From Verrucomicrobiota bacterium (GTDB taxonomy: Bacteria; Verrucomicrobiota; Verrucomicrobiia; Limisphaerales; JAFGQR01), in assembly GCA_016935555.1 (NCBI GenBank), contig JAFGQR010000107.1, positions 1-59,394 of the forward strand: a stretch of 59,394 bases of DNA, in the 5' to 3' direction. The notes beneath the pieces were generated by a model that worked only from the letters and a program-made list of their open reading frames with translations, was not told the DNA's origin and searched no databases. Of the stretch, positions 8,000 through 16,012 are shown piece after piece. The translations under genes were made by a program, and so were the position numbers. Each line of letters begins with the position of its first letter. The first letter of the stretch is position 1.

Positions 8000-9286
8000 T
8001 TAATATTGGGCTCGCACGCCGCCATAGACCCGGTTGCGGGAAAAGCTGCGGATCGACTCGTCGGAATCGACCCGGTCGAAGTTGTAGCCGGCTTCGGCGG
8101 ACCAGAACGAGTTGATGCGGTATTCGAGGTTGACGCCGAGGGCGAACCAGTTGTCCACATCGCCGTCGTATTGGCCTTCGCCTTCGAAGCGTCCGAACTG
8201 GTATTGGCCCAGGACGCTGCCGGTCAGCTGCGGGGTGATCCTGTGGTTGATGGAGGCGATGATATTGACGGCTTCCTGGTCGGTGATGTAATCGGCTTCA
8301 TCCACGGGGGTGGTTGGATCGTCGAGGATGGCGCCGCCGGCGGTGTCGATGGTGGTCCGCTGCACATTCATCCCCAATTGCATGTAGCTGCCCGGCAGGT
8401 AGTAGTAATAGCCGTTCAACTCGACGAACGGAGCCCACGAATCCGAAAACTCGCTCTCATCGAAGTCCACAAACTGCGCGCCGATCCGGATGTCGCCTTT
8501 TGCCTTGGGGGTGAAATGGTGTTCGGCCAGGGCGTAGATGACATGGGAGGTGTTGTCGCGGTCGTTGCCCCGCAAGGCGTTCGCGGTGGCCGCGAGCCGG
8601 TCCTTGCTCCGGTAGTCGTTGATCCAGTAGGCATACCCGAGTCCCAACCGGGTGTCTTCGCGAACCAGGTAGGAGCCGTCGAGGTGCATGCGGTGCACCA
8701 TGCGGTCCAGCAGCGCGGAATAGGACCCGGCGCCGTCTTCCTTGTAATCGTAGAACCCGTTGAAGTAGCCCACATTCGCGCTGACGACCTCCGTGAGGTC
8801 CGCGGTGAAATCGATGGAGGCGTTGTTGCGGAAGGCGTCGGCTTTCGAGCGGTAGGCGGTGATGACGCCGCTGTGGACGTCGATCAGTTCGGGTTCCTGG
8901 GCATACACGAACGAATCGGAGATCCTCATCCGCAAGCGTTCGGCGAACGAGTGATGGATTTTGCCGTCGACCTGGTGTGACTGGTCGTAGTCCCTGCCTT
9001 CGCGGTCGAAGTAGTACTTCAAGCCGTATTCGTATTGGAGGCTGAGCAACGTTTGCTCCAGTTGCAGGTTGTAGGCGGCGCTGGGCCGGAAGTCGACGCC
9101 GAAAAGGCCGTCGGGTTTGTAGGCCTTGGGCGAGGACGAATAATTGTCATCGTAAAACCCGCGCAGTGTGGCTGCGACGCTCCAGGGTTTGGCGGCCTCT
9201 TGTGGGGTGAGGCCGGGAGCGTATGCCGCCTGCAGGCTGACGGTTCCCACGGCGATGATACCGGCTGACGCGATGATATTTTTCAT
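8000..9286 (-). CDS. Outer-membrane beta-barrel protein of an exopolysaccharide locus
   Basis: The 428-residue protein has a Sec signal peptide (about 1-20, cleavage near LQAAYA). Alternating hydrophobic and aromatic strands then run through to a C-terminal QY. Repeated motifs such as YNFDRVDSDESIRSF and YQFGRFEGEGQY are typical of the beta-barrels that accompany exosortase and exopolysaccharide loci. It probably sits in the outer membrane and aids polymer export or attachment; no enzyme motif is seen. Its gene lies upstream of the Wzc/Wza pair but is separated from them by a terminator. Confidence 0.75.
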   Translation of the reverse strand: MKNIIASAGIIAVGTVSLQAAYAPGLTPQEAAKPWSVAATLRGFYDDNYSSSPKAYKPDGLFGVDFRPSAAYNLQLEQTLLSLQYEYGLKYYFDREGRDYDQSHQVDGKIHHSFAERLRMRISDSFVYAQEPELIDVHSGVITAYRSKADAFRNNASIDFTADLTEVVSANVGYFNGFYDYKEDGAGSYSALLDRMVHRMHLDGSYLVREDTRLGLGYAYWINDYRSKDRLAATANALRGNDRDNTSHVIYALAEHHFTPKAKGDIRIGAQFVDFDESEFSDSWAPFVELNGYYYYLPGSYMQLGMNVQRTTIDTAGGAILDDPTTPVDEADYITDQEAVNIIASINHRITPQLTGSVLGQYQFGRFEGEGQYDGDVDNWFALGVNLEYRINSFWSAEAGYNFDRVDSDESIRSFSRNRVYGGVRAQY

Positions 9287-9340
9287 AATCCGTTCAGTTC
9301 TCTGTCCAGTTGATCCTCAATACCAAATAATTGGGTGTAG

Positions 9341-9369
9341 GTGTAATGGAATGCGCAAAGGCCTGTCAA
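9341..9369 (-). promoter_or_regulatory. Predicted promoter of the outer-membrane barrel gene
   Basis: On the minus strand a consensus TTGACA (complement of 9364-9369) is followed by 17 bp and TTACAC (complement of 9341-9346). The leader to the ATG at 9286 would be about 50 nt. The -10 box is weak. Confidence 0.35.
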
Positions 9370-9419
9370 ATAGAAATCCAACGCTTGCCAGATCACGTCA
9401 GTTGGATGCTTTTGGCCCA

Positions 9420-11201
9420 TTAATGTTCAGAATCCGTCAAAAATAGTTCGGCGCCCAGTCCTTCCGGGGCGAAACGCAGCGGGAAACCGGTGGGCACTTC
9501 GCCCCGGAGAAAGGTGCCGACGGCGAATCCGGTCCAGTCGCGGGGCTCGCCTTTGCTGGCGGCCCACTGTTCGAGGGCGCTGGTATCGATCGTTTTCAAC
9601 GTGATTCCGGTCAAATACAGGGCGGCCACGGGCTTTCGGCTGTGCACCGCGTAAAAGTCATCTCTCACCTTGTCGTTAGGATCGCCACGGTGCTTGAGCG
9701 GCAGCCACACGCTCTGCCGGTGCCCATACCACGCCATCGCCCATGGCATGTCGGTCACCACCAGCCCGTTCGGCGGCACATGCCGGCTCTTCGCCATGAT
9801 CCACGGCGGATAATACGGCGGGTAGGCCACCGCCGAACTGCGCGGCGATAAAAACCTGAATCCCAGCGGTGCGCAAGCAAATACCACAAACGCGCTCCAC
9901 AGGAGACGTCGCCCGCCGTCCGCGACCGGCAGCTGCCCTGCCAGCGTCACAAACAAGCTCACCCCATAGACAAAGATCAAAGGCGCCAACAGGATCAGCA
10001 GGCTCTCCGCGTCGCCAGCGGCCGAGTCCGCGGTGCGCACACCGCCCCCGAAAGCCTGCACCACAAACAGGGTGACGAAGCAAAATAGAAGCCAGTACCG
10101 GATCCGACTTCGCGTGGGGCTGCGAAAGGGCACGAGGAGGCCCACCCAGAACAGCCCGATCACCCAGCTGCCGCCCAGGGACGGCAGTTCGCCGGCCACC
10201 ATGGCCCGGGCGTTGGCCAGCGCCTTGCGGACCCAGTCGGCCGTGGACCACCCCAGAAAGCTGGGCGCCAGCGTCCGTTCCAACTGGTCGCCCGTGAACT
10301 GCGCGGTGTCCTGGTAGATGGCGTAGCCGGCCGTGCCGAACAGCGATCCGCTCACCGCCCAGTTGCGGACCAGCCAGGGCGTGATCACCAGAAAAAAGAC
10401 CGCCGCCGCCGTCCCGCACAGCCGGATGCGATGTTGCCCGCCAACAAGCGCCATCCAGAGGCCGACCGGCAAAATCAGCCACCCGAACGCGTAGCGGCCC
10501 AGGCACCCCGCCGCGACCAGCGCCCCGGCGCCTGCGGCCAGCCATCCCAGCCGGCGGGCCGGGGCGTGCGGGTCGCGAGTCGCGCTTTCGAGCCGGCTGA
10601 GCACGTCGGCCAGCGCCAGGCCGATGACGACCAGCAGGAGCGCTGAGGTGCCCGAGAGGCTCAGCCGCCAGAATCCCTCGGCGCCCAGGAGCGCCACCGC
10701 CGAAAGCCATGCCACCGTCTCGTCGAACCACCGCCTCGCCAGCAGGAACAGCCAGCCGACCGCCAGCAGGAACAGGACCTGGTTGACGATCGCGATCCAC
10801 AGGTCCGGCAGATACACCTCAAACACGGTCTGGGTGGTGAGGTCCGGGTAGTCAAAGGGCATCAGCGCCAGCGCCGCCGCCAGCAAGACCGGGTAAAGCG
10901 GGGCGTTGGCGAGGTCCGGGTGCCCCCCGTTCAGCCGCGGCTGGTGGTCGGCCCGGTGCTGCTCCACAAGGTGCATGCTCAGGGGCCGGACGAAGCGGGT
11001 CGTGAATCCCTCCCCCGCAGCCAGGTTGCGGGCGAGCTGGGCGGCGTCCATCCCCGCCATGGTGTCGAGGTTGCGGAACCGGGTTGCGTCGTAGTAGACC
11101 GCCAGGCCGGCCATGACCGCGATGCCCAGGAGGTAATTGATCAGACGCGATCCCGTGCCCACTTCGAGCCGGTGAATGAATTCCTGAAGTCGGGCCGGCA
11201 C
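9420..11201 (-). CDS. Multi-spanning membrane protein, GT-C glycosyltransferase-like
   Basis: The 593-residue protein has an N-terminal membrane helix (about 23-40), a periplasmic loop with acidic residues, and about ten further helices. A soluble C-terminal domain spans about 460-593. The topology and the first-loop acidic residues resemble ArnT/PMT-type lipid-linked sugar transferases. No family signature is strong enough for a firm call. The GTG start lies 2 bp after the stop of the NtrC-type regulator, so the gene is in the histidine kinase-regulator transcript. It may glycosylate a surface product or act in polymer synthesis. Confidence 0.6.
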   Translation of the reverse strand: MPARLQEFIHRLEVGTGSRLINYLLGIAVMAGLAVYYDATRFRNLDTMAGMDAAQLARNLAAGEGFTTRFVRPLSMHLVEQHRADHQPRLNGGHPDLANAPLYPVLLAAALALMPFDYPDLTTQTVFEVYLPDLWIAIVNQVLFLLAVGWLFLLARRWFDETVAWLSAVALLGAEGFWRLSLSGTSALLLVVIGLALADVLSRLESATRDPHAPARRLGWLAAGAGALVAAGCLGRYAFGWLILPVGLWMALVGGQHRIRLCGTAAAVFFLVITPWLVRNWAVSGSLFGTAGYAIYQDTAQFTGDQLERTLAPSFLGWSTADWVRKALANARAMVAGELPSLGGSWVIGLFWVGLLVPFRSPTRSRIRYWLLFCFVTLFVVQAFGGGVRTADSAAGDAESLLILLAPLIFVYGVSLFVTLAGQLPVADGGRRLLWSAFVVFACAPLGFRFLSPRSSAVAYPPYYPPWIMAKSRHVPPNGLVVTDMPWAMAWYGHRQSVWLPLKHRGDPNDKVRDDFYAVHSRKPVAALYLTGITLKTIDTSALEQWAASKGEPRDWTGFAVGTFLRGEVPTGFPLRFAPEGLGAELFLTDSEH

Positions 11202-11203
11202 GT

Positions 11204-12574
11204 TTAGAAGCCCTCCAGATGGTAATGGTGCAGTTTGCGGTGCAACGTGCGCCGGCTCATGCCCAGCTTGCGGGCCGCGTCGGTGCGGTTGCCGCCGCTA
11301 TCCTTCAAGGCGCGCACGATGAGTTCCTTTTCCGCCTCCTTCACGGTCACCGTGCCCGGCGGCACGCCGCGGCGGTGATTCACCGCCAGGGAATCGCCGC
11401 CGCCGCGCAGTTCGGCCGGCAGATCGCGCAGCGTCACCCGCTCGCCCCGGCAGAACAGGACGGCGTGTTCGACGGCGCTGCGCAGTTCGCGCACGTTGCC
11501 GGGCCAGCTGTAAAGGGTCAGCGCCTCGAGGGCGTCGGCGGTGAAATCCCTGACGGGTTTGCGGTTTTCCCGCGCAAACTCCCTGAGGAAGGCCTGGGCC
11601 AGCGGGGGGATGTCGCCCTGGCGGCTGCGCAGCGGCGGCAGTTCCAGGCGCACCACCTTGAGGCGGAAGTAGAGGTCCTCGCGGAACGTGCCGGCCTGGA
11701 CCATGTCCTCGAGGCGCTTGTTGGTGGCGGCGATCACGCGCACGTCGGCGGTGAGGGTTTTGTTGGAGCCGACCCGCTCGAAGGTGCGCTCGCCGAGGAA
11801 ACGAAGGAGTTTGACCTGGAGGGAGACGTCGATTTCGCCGACTTCATCCAGGAACAGCGTGCCGCCCTGGGCCTGCTCGAAGCGGCCGATGCGCCGTTCG
11901 TGGGCGCCGGTGAACGCGCCTTTCTCGTGCCCGAAGAGTTCGCTTTCCAGGAGGGTGGGCGGCAGGCCGGCGCAGTGGACCGTGACCATGGCGAAGCGGG
12001 CGCGGGGGCTGAGGTGGTGGATGACCTTGGCGATGACCTCCTTGCCGGTGCCGCTTTCGCCCGTGAGCAGGACCGTGGCGCGGGTGGGGGCCACCTGGCG
12101 GACGACTTCGAGCGCCTCGCGCATCGCCGGCGACTCGCCGATCACGTGCTCCAGGCCGAACTTGCCGTCGAGCTGCTGCCGCAGTTCGACATTCTCCTGC
12201 TCCAGCCGCTGCCCGCGCACCGCCCGGTGGATCCGCATCTCCAACTCGTCAATCTGCATCCGGCCCTTGGGGATGTAGTCGTCCGCGCCGCTCTTCATCG
12301 CCTGCACCGCCAAGTCCTCGGAACCGTAGGCGGTCATCAGAATGCACACGGGCGGCCGCGACAGCGACTTGGCGCGGGCGATGAGCTTCATGCCGTCCTC
12401 GGCGGGCAGCCGGAAATCCGTCAGCAGCACGTCGAAGCGCTCGCGCTCGAGCAGGTCGGTCGCGGTGGCGGCGTCCTCGGCCACGTAAACCTCGTAGCGA
12501 TCCTCCAGCGCCGCGCGCAACCCGTCGCGGGTGGGTTTCTCGTCGTCGACAATCAGCAACGCGGGCTTGCTCAT
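11204..12574 (-). CDS. Sigma-54-dependent response regulator (NtrC family)
   Basis: The 456-residue regulator has three domains. A receiver domain (1-120) has the phospho-acceptor Asp in LLTDFRLP. The AAA+ domain (about 145-370) has Walker A GESGTGKE, the sigma-54 contact loop GAFTGA and Walker B TLFLDEVGEI. A Fis-type helix-turn-helix (about 410-456) has GNRTDAARKLGMSRRTLHRKL. It would activate RNA polymerase-sigma-54 promoters on phosphorylation. The ATG overlaps the stop of the partner kinase by 4 bp. A similar kinase/regulator pair (PrsK/PrsR) is known in exosortase-exopolysaccharide systems; that parallel is inferred. No -24/-12 promoter was found nearby. Confidence 0.95.
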   Translation of the reverse strand: MSKPALLIVDDEKPTRDGLRAALEDRYEVYVAEDAATATDLLERERFDVLLTDFRLPAEDGMKLIARAKSLSRPPVCILMTAYGSEDLAVQAMKSGADDYIPKGRMQIDELEMRIHRAVRGQRLEQENVELRQQLDGKFGLEHVIGESPAMREALEVVRQVAPTRATVLLTGESGTGKEVIAKVIHHLSPRARFAMVTVHCAGLPPTLLESELFGHEKGAFTGAHERRIGRFEQAQGGTLFLDEVGEIDVSLQVKLLRFLGERTFERVGSNKTLTADVRVIAATNKRLEDMVQAGTFREDLYFRLKVVRLELPPLRSRQGDIPPLAQAFLREFARENRKPVRDFTADALEALTLYSWPGNVRELRSAVEHAVLFCRGERVTLRDLPAELRGGGDSLAVNHRRGVPPGTVTVKEAEKELIVRALKDSGGNRTDAARKLGMSRRTLHRKLHHYHLEGF

Positions 12575-13848
12575 GAGTCCTTCGACGGCAGCGCCCCCGC
12601 GTGCAACAGGCGCCGCTGCGGTTCCTGCAGCGGCAGCCAGACGCGGAATGTGGTGCCCTTGCCCAGGCGGCTTTCGAGTCCGATGCGGCCCTGGTGTTCG
12701 CGGATGATCCGCTGGACAATCATCAACCCCAGGCCCGTGCCCTTCTTCCTGGTGGTGTAAAACGGCTCGAACAGGCGCTGCACGCGGTCCGGCGCGATGC
12801 CGCCTCCCGTGTCCGCCACCGTGAGGCAGACGCCGTCGGTGGCGCGGCCGGTTTCCAGGGTGAGCGTGCCGCCTTTGCTCATGGCCTGGAGGGCGTTCTT
12901 GACCAGGTTGACCAGCACCTGCTTCATCTGCGCCGGATCCAGCGGCACCGCCGGCAGGCCCGCATCCAGCTTGCGCCGCAGCACCAGGCCGCGGTTCTCA
13001 ATCTCGGGCCCCAACAGCGCGAGCGTCTCCTCGACCACCCGGTTGAGCGACACGGGCCGGAGTTGTGGCGGCGACGGGCGGATGGCCTGGAGGAACTGGG
13101 TGACGATGTAGTCCAGGCGCGTCACCTCGCCTTTGCACACCGCAAGATACTGCTCCATCTTGCCCGCAATCTCCAGGATCTCGCTCGAGGGCCCGGATGC
13201 CGTGCGGGCGCGGGCGCGGCGCTGGGGCGGGGGCGGTTTGGAGGGCGGCTCGAGGGAGGCCAGGCGGCATTTGCGGACCTGGCGTTCGGTGAGTTGCAGG
13301 TGGATGCTCAGCGCGTTGAGGGGGTTGCCGATTTCATGCGCGACGCTGGCGGCGAGCAGGGTGAGCGCCTGGATGCGTTCGCTCTCGATGGCCTCGAAGG
13401 TCTGTTTCCGGGCCTCGGTGGCGTCGTGGATGATGATGGCCACCCCGGAACCGCCTGCGGTTTCGCTGTCCAGGGGCGCCACATACAGGCTCAAATACCG
13501 CGCCTCCGGATACGAAATCTCGATCTCCTGCCGCCCCACCCGGGTGCCCCCCGCACGGTCGGCGGCGCCCCATTTGGCCCAGTCCAGCTCCGGCAGGACG
13601 TCCCGGATGGGGCGGCCTTCGACGCTCTGGGGCGGCAGCCCCAGCAAACGGGTGACGGCGCGATTGGCGTAGAGCACGTGCCCGAGCTCGTCCACGACCA
13701 GCACGCCGTCGTCAATCGCGTTGAAGAGCGTCTCCAGGAAGGTGCGCTCGCGCGCGAGGCGTTGGATGACGGTTTGGAGGCCCTGCTCGTCGAGGCGGCC
13801 GATGCGGCCGAGCACCTTGTCGAGGAAACTGGAGGAAGCAGAAGGCAT
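12571..13848 (-). CDS. Cytoplasmic PAS-domain sensor histidine kinase
   Basis: The 425-residue kinase has no transmembrane helix, so it senses a cytoplasmic signal. A PAS domain covers about 35-150 (ETLFNAIDDGVLVVDELG). The DHp domain has the phosphorylatable His in SVAHEIGNPLNAL. The HATPase domain has the N box NLVKNALQAM, G1 DTGGGI and G2 GTGLGL. The two DHp helices are separated by an unusual Pro/Arg/Ser-rich stretch of about 40 residues (near 210-250). It is an NtrB-like partner of the downstream NtrC-type regulator, with which it overlaps by 4 bp. Confidence 0.92.
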   Translation of the reverse strand: MPSASSSFLDKVLGRIGRLDEQGLQTVIQRLARERTFLETLFNAIDDGVLVVDELGHVLYANRAVTRLLGLPPQSVEGRPIRDVLPELDWAKWGAADRAGGTRVGRQEIEISYPEARYLSLYVAPLDSETAGGSGVAIIIHDATEARKQTFEAIESERIQALTLLAASVAHEIGNPLNALSIHLQLTERQVRKCRLASLEPPSKPPPPQRRARARTASGPSSEILEIAGKMEQYLAVCKGEVTRLDYIVTQFLQAIRPSPPQLRPVSLNRVVEETLALLGPEIENRGLVLRRKLDAGLPAVPLDPAQMKQVLVNLVKNALQAMSKGGTLTLETGRATDGVCLTVADTGGGIAPDRVQRLFEPFYTTRKKGTGLGLMIVQRIIREHQGRIGLESRLGKGTTFRVWLPLQEPQRRLLHAGALPSKDS

Positions 13849-13861
13849 TCGTACGGGCGGG

Positions 13862-14860
13862 TCAAAACCAGTTCTTCTTGCGGAACCACCAGATGGCCAC
13901 GAGGGTGGCGGCCAGGGTCAGGGCGATGATGACCGGGTAAGCCAAGGGGGCGTGGAGTTCGGGCATGTCCTTGAAGTTCATGCCGTACCAGGTGCCGACG
14001 ACCATCAGGGGCGTGGTGATCACCGTGATCAGCGTCAGCAACTTGACCACCTCGCTGGTCTGGTTCGAAGCCATGTTGAGATACACCTGCAAGATGCCGG
14101 TGAGGGAATCCGTGTGCCGCAGGGCCAGCTCGTGGATGTGAAAGAGCTGGTCGTACACATCGCGGTAATACGGCACGATGTGGGGACGGATCAGCTTGAA
14201 CTCGCCCCGGGCGAAGCGGCTCAGCACTTCGCGCTGCGGCCCCATGATCTGCCGCAGATGATACACTTCCTTCTTGATCTGGATGATGCGGTTCAGGGTC
14301 TCGCGGGCCGGGTTTTCGACGACCTGGCTTTCCAGTTCCGAGATCTCGAACGCCAGCTCCTCCAGCGCCGGCTTGTAGTTGTCCACGATCCCGTCCAGCA
14401 GCGTGTGGGCGACGCGGTCGGGGGCGCGCGCGATGTGCACGGATCCCTTGACGCAGCGTTCGGCGGCGACCTGGATGCTTTTCATGGGCAGCTCGTGGAA
14501 CGTGACCAGGAAGTTTTTGCCCAGGAAAAAATTCAGCTCGCTCGTCGCAAACACCCCGTCCTTGCGGCTGTAATCCACCGCGTGGATCACCATGAACAGG
14601 TACGGCGCAAACAAGTCCCCCTCCTTCGGCGTGTATTCGTCCACCTTCGGCGAGGGGCTCACCGACACGCAATCCTCGATCGACAGGGGGTGGAAATGGA
14701 AGATGTCCTCGAGCACGAACTTCGCCTCCTGCGTTGTGGGCTTCTCCAGGTCCACCCACAGAAACAACGCCGTGTCCGCCAGCAATGTCGGCATCAGGAA
14801 CGCCTCGATGTCGGTTGTGTGCAGGCGGCCCTGCGTCGTAAATGCAAACGAGCGAATCAT
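13862..14860 (-). CDS. corA: CorA-type magnesium/cobalt transporter
   Basis: The 332-residue CorA family channel has a large cytoplasmic N-terminal funnel rich in charged helices. Two C-terminal membrane helices follow (about 272-292 and 305-325), with the selectivity motif YGMNF between them. It ends in the basic tail RKKNWF, usual for CorA. It imports Mg2+ down the membrane potential. The ORF extends to 15055, and ATG codons exist at 14905 and 14860. A TTGCGT-16-TACACT promoter has its -10 just 3 bp before 14905, so 14860 (MIRSF) is preferred. The gene is divergent from the DHH gene. Confidence 0.9.
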   Translation of the reverse strand: MIRSFAFTTQGRLHTTDIEAFLMPTLLADTALFLWVDLEKPTTQEAKFVLEDIFHFHPLSIEDCVSVSPSPKVDEYTPKEGDLFAPYLFMVIHAVDYSRKDGVFATSELNFFLGKNFLVTFHELPMKSIQVAAERCVKGSVHIARAPDRVAHTLLDGIVDNYKPALEELAFEISELESQVVENPARETLNRIIQIKKEVYHLRQIMGPQREVLSRFARGEFKLIRPHIVPYYRDVYDQLFHIHELALRHTDSLTGILQVYLNMASNQTSEVVKLLTLITVITTPLMVVGTWYGMNFKDMPELHAPLAYPVIIALTLAATLVAIWWFRKKNWF

Positions 14861-14908
14861 GCGCGGCTTGGCCAGGCCGCCTGCGGGCGGCGCGCCAGGT
14901 TGCATGGC

Positions 14909-14936
14909 AGTGTAATCGCGTTCCGTGCCGACGCAA
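14909..14936 (-). promoter_or_regulatory. Predicted promoter of corA
   Basis: On the minus strand TTGCGT (complement of 14931-14936), a 16-bp spacer and TACACT (complement of 14909-14914). The transcript start would be near 14902, downstream of the ATG at 14905. It therefore selects 14860 as the start codon, with a leader of about 40 nt. Confidence 0.4.
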
Positions 14937-15017
14937 GTTCCTTCCTGGAACGGCAGGCGGGGCAGCGCATTCGGAGCTTGGCGGTGGCGGAGCGCCGTGC
15001 CGCAGCCGCAACGGTCG

Positions 15018-15046
15018 TTGCATTCTCGAGCCGCTTTGCCTAGGGT
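15018..15046 (+). promoter_or_regulatory. Predicted promoter of the DHH phosphoesterase gene
   Basis: TTGCAT (15018-15023), a 17-bp spacer and TAGGGT (15041-15046). The ATG at 15054 follows after 7 bp, so the expected transcription start coincides with the start codon (leaderless geometry). Confidence 0.45.
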
Positions 15047-15053
15047 GTCCGGC

Positions 15054-16001
15054 ATGGCTGAACTCCCAAGACCGGAAGTGATCCTGACCCACGAGAGCGA
15101 TCTTGACGGGCTGGTGGCGGGCGTGCTTCTGCGGCGGCTGGCGCGGAAACGGTTCGACGTGACTCCGCCGCTGGAGGCGTTTCATTACAACTCGTGGCGC
15201 GGGCGGGAGCCGCGCGAGTTGTCCGCCTGGGTGTGCGACCTGGGTTTCGAGGCGCGGCTGGACAAGCCGAACTGGGTGGTGATCGACCATCATCCGACGG
15301 AGCGGACGCCCGCGAAGGCGCATCTGATTCACGACGTCAGCAAGTCCGCCGGCCTGCTGTGCTACGAGTTGTGCCGGGAGCACGGTCTGGAGTCGCCGGC
15401 CCTGGACCGGCTGGTGCACCTCAACAACGTGGCGGATCTGTTCCTGGTCGACGATCCCGATTTCCTGGTGGCCAACGATTGCGCGAACCTCGTCAAGGTT
15501 TACGGCTTCTGGACCGTGCATGCGCTGGTGGGCGGGGAACTGGAGCGGCTGCTGGACCACCCGCTGCTTGAAGTCATGGCGGTCAAACGCCGCGTCGAGG
15601 ATCCCCTCGGCTTCGAGTGGGGCCGCCACCATGTCGTCGAACTGACGCCCACCGTCGGGTTCGTCGACACCATCCTCGGCAACACGAACCTCATCGTGCA
15701 TCAGCTGCTCGAACAAAAAGCCACCCGCTACCCCGTGCTCGTCACCCTGTTCCGCCGCGCCAATGGCGTCGTCATCGCCAGCCTCCGCAGCCGCGGCGGC
15801 GAAGCCCTGCCCGTCGCCGAACGGCTCCAGGGCGGCGGCCACCCCAACGCGTGCGGCGCCACGCTGCCCCGCTCCGTGCGCAACATCCCCGACGCCATCC
15901 TCTACCTCCAGCGCCTCCTCAATCCCAAGGCCCAGTCCAGCCTCCCCGCCAAAGACCTCGAGGGTCTGTTCGCGGCCTGGGAGGCACCCTCGCAAGCTTG
16001 A
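15054..16001 (+). CDS. DHH/DHHA1 family phosphoesterase
   Basis: The 315-residue cytoplasmic protein belongs to the DHH superfamily of Mn2+-dependent phosphoesterases. Motif I is THESDLDG (about residues 11-18). The signature VIDHHPT is near 78. The C-terminal DHHA1 substrate-binding domain has RSRGGEALPVAERLQGGGHPNACGA. Family members degrade nanoRNA or cyclic dinucleotides, or act as exopolyphosphatases; the substrate here is not determined. The start at 15054 is chosen because it follows a promoter at leaderless distance and gives the normal motif I position. The ORF is open further upstream. It overlaps nothing and is followed at once by the beta-helix gene. Confidence 0.85.
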   Translation: MAELPRPEVILTHESDLDGLVAGVLLRRLARKRFDVTPPLEAFHYNSWRGREPRELSAWVCDLGFEARLDKPNWVVIDHHPTERTPAKAHLIHDVSKSAGLLCYELCREHGLESPALDRLVHLNNVADLFLVDDPDFLVANDCANLVKVYGFWTVHALVGGELERLLDHPLLEVMAVKRRVEDPLGFEWGRHHVVELTPTVGFVDTILGNTNLIVHQLLEQKATRYPVLVTLFRRANGVVIASLRSRGGEALPVAERLQGGGHPNACGATLPRSVRNIPDAILYLQRLLNPKAQSSLPAKDLEGLFAAWEAPSQA

Positions 16002-16012
16002 AACGCCTCACC

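Noticed and set aside
5354-8980. A 1208-codon plus-strand open frame opposite the export and kinase genes
   Set aside because: It is antisense to the Wza/Wzc/barrel genes, has a biased Gly/Ala/Val/Asp/Glu composition typical of high-GC shadow frames, and shows no recognisable domain.
9287-9419. Sigma-54 (-24/-12) promoter for the NtrC-type regulator
   Set aside because: No GG-N10-GC pair with flanking consensus was found here or before the other EPS genes.
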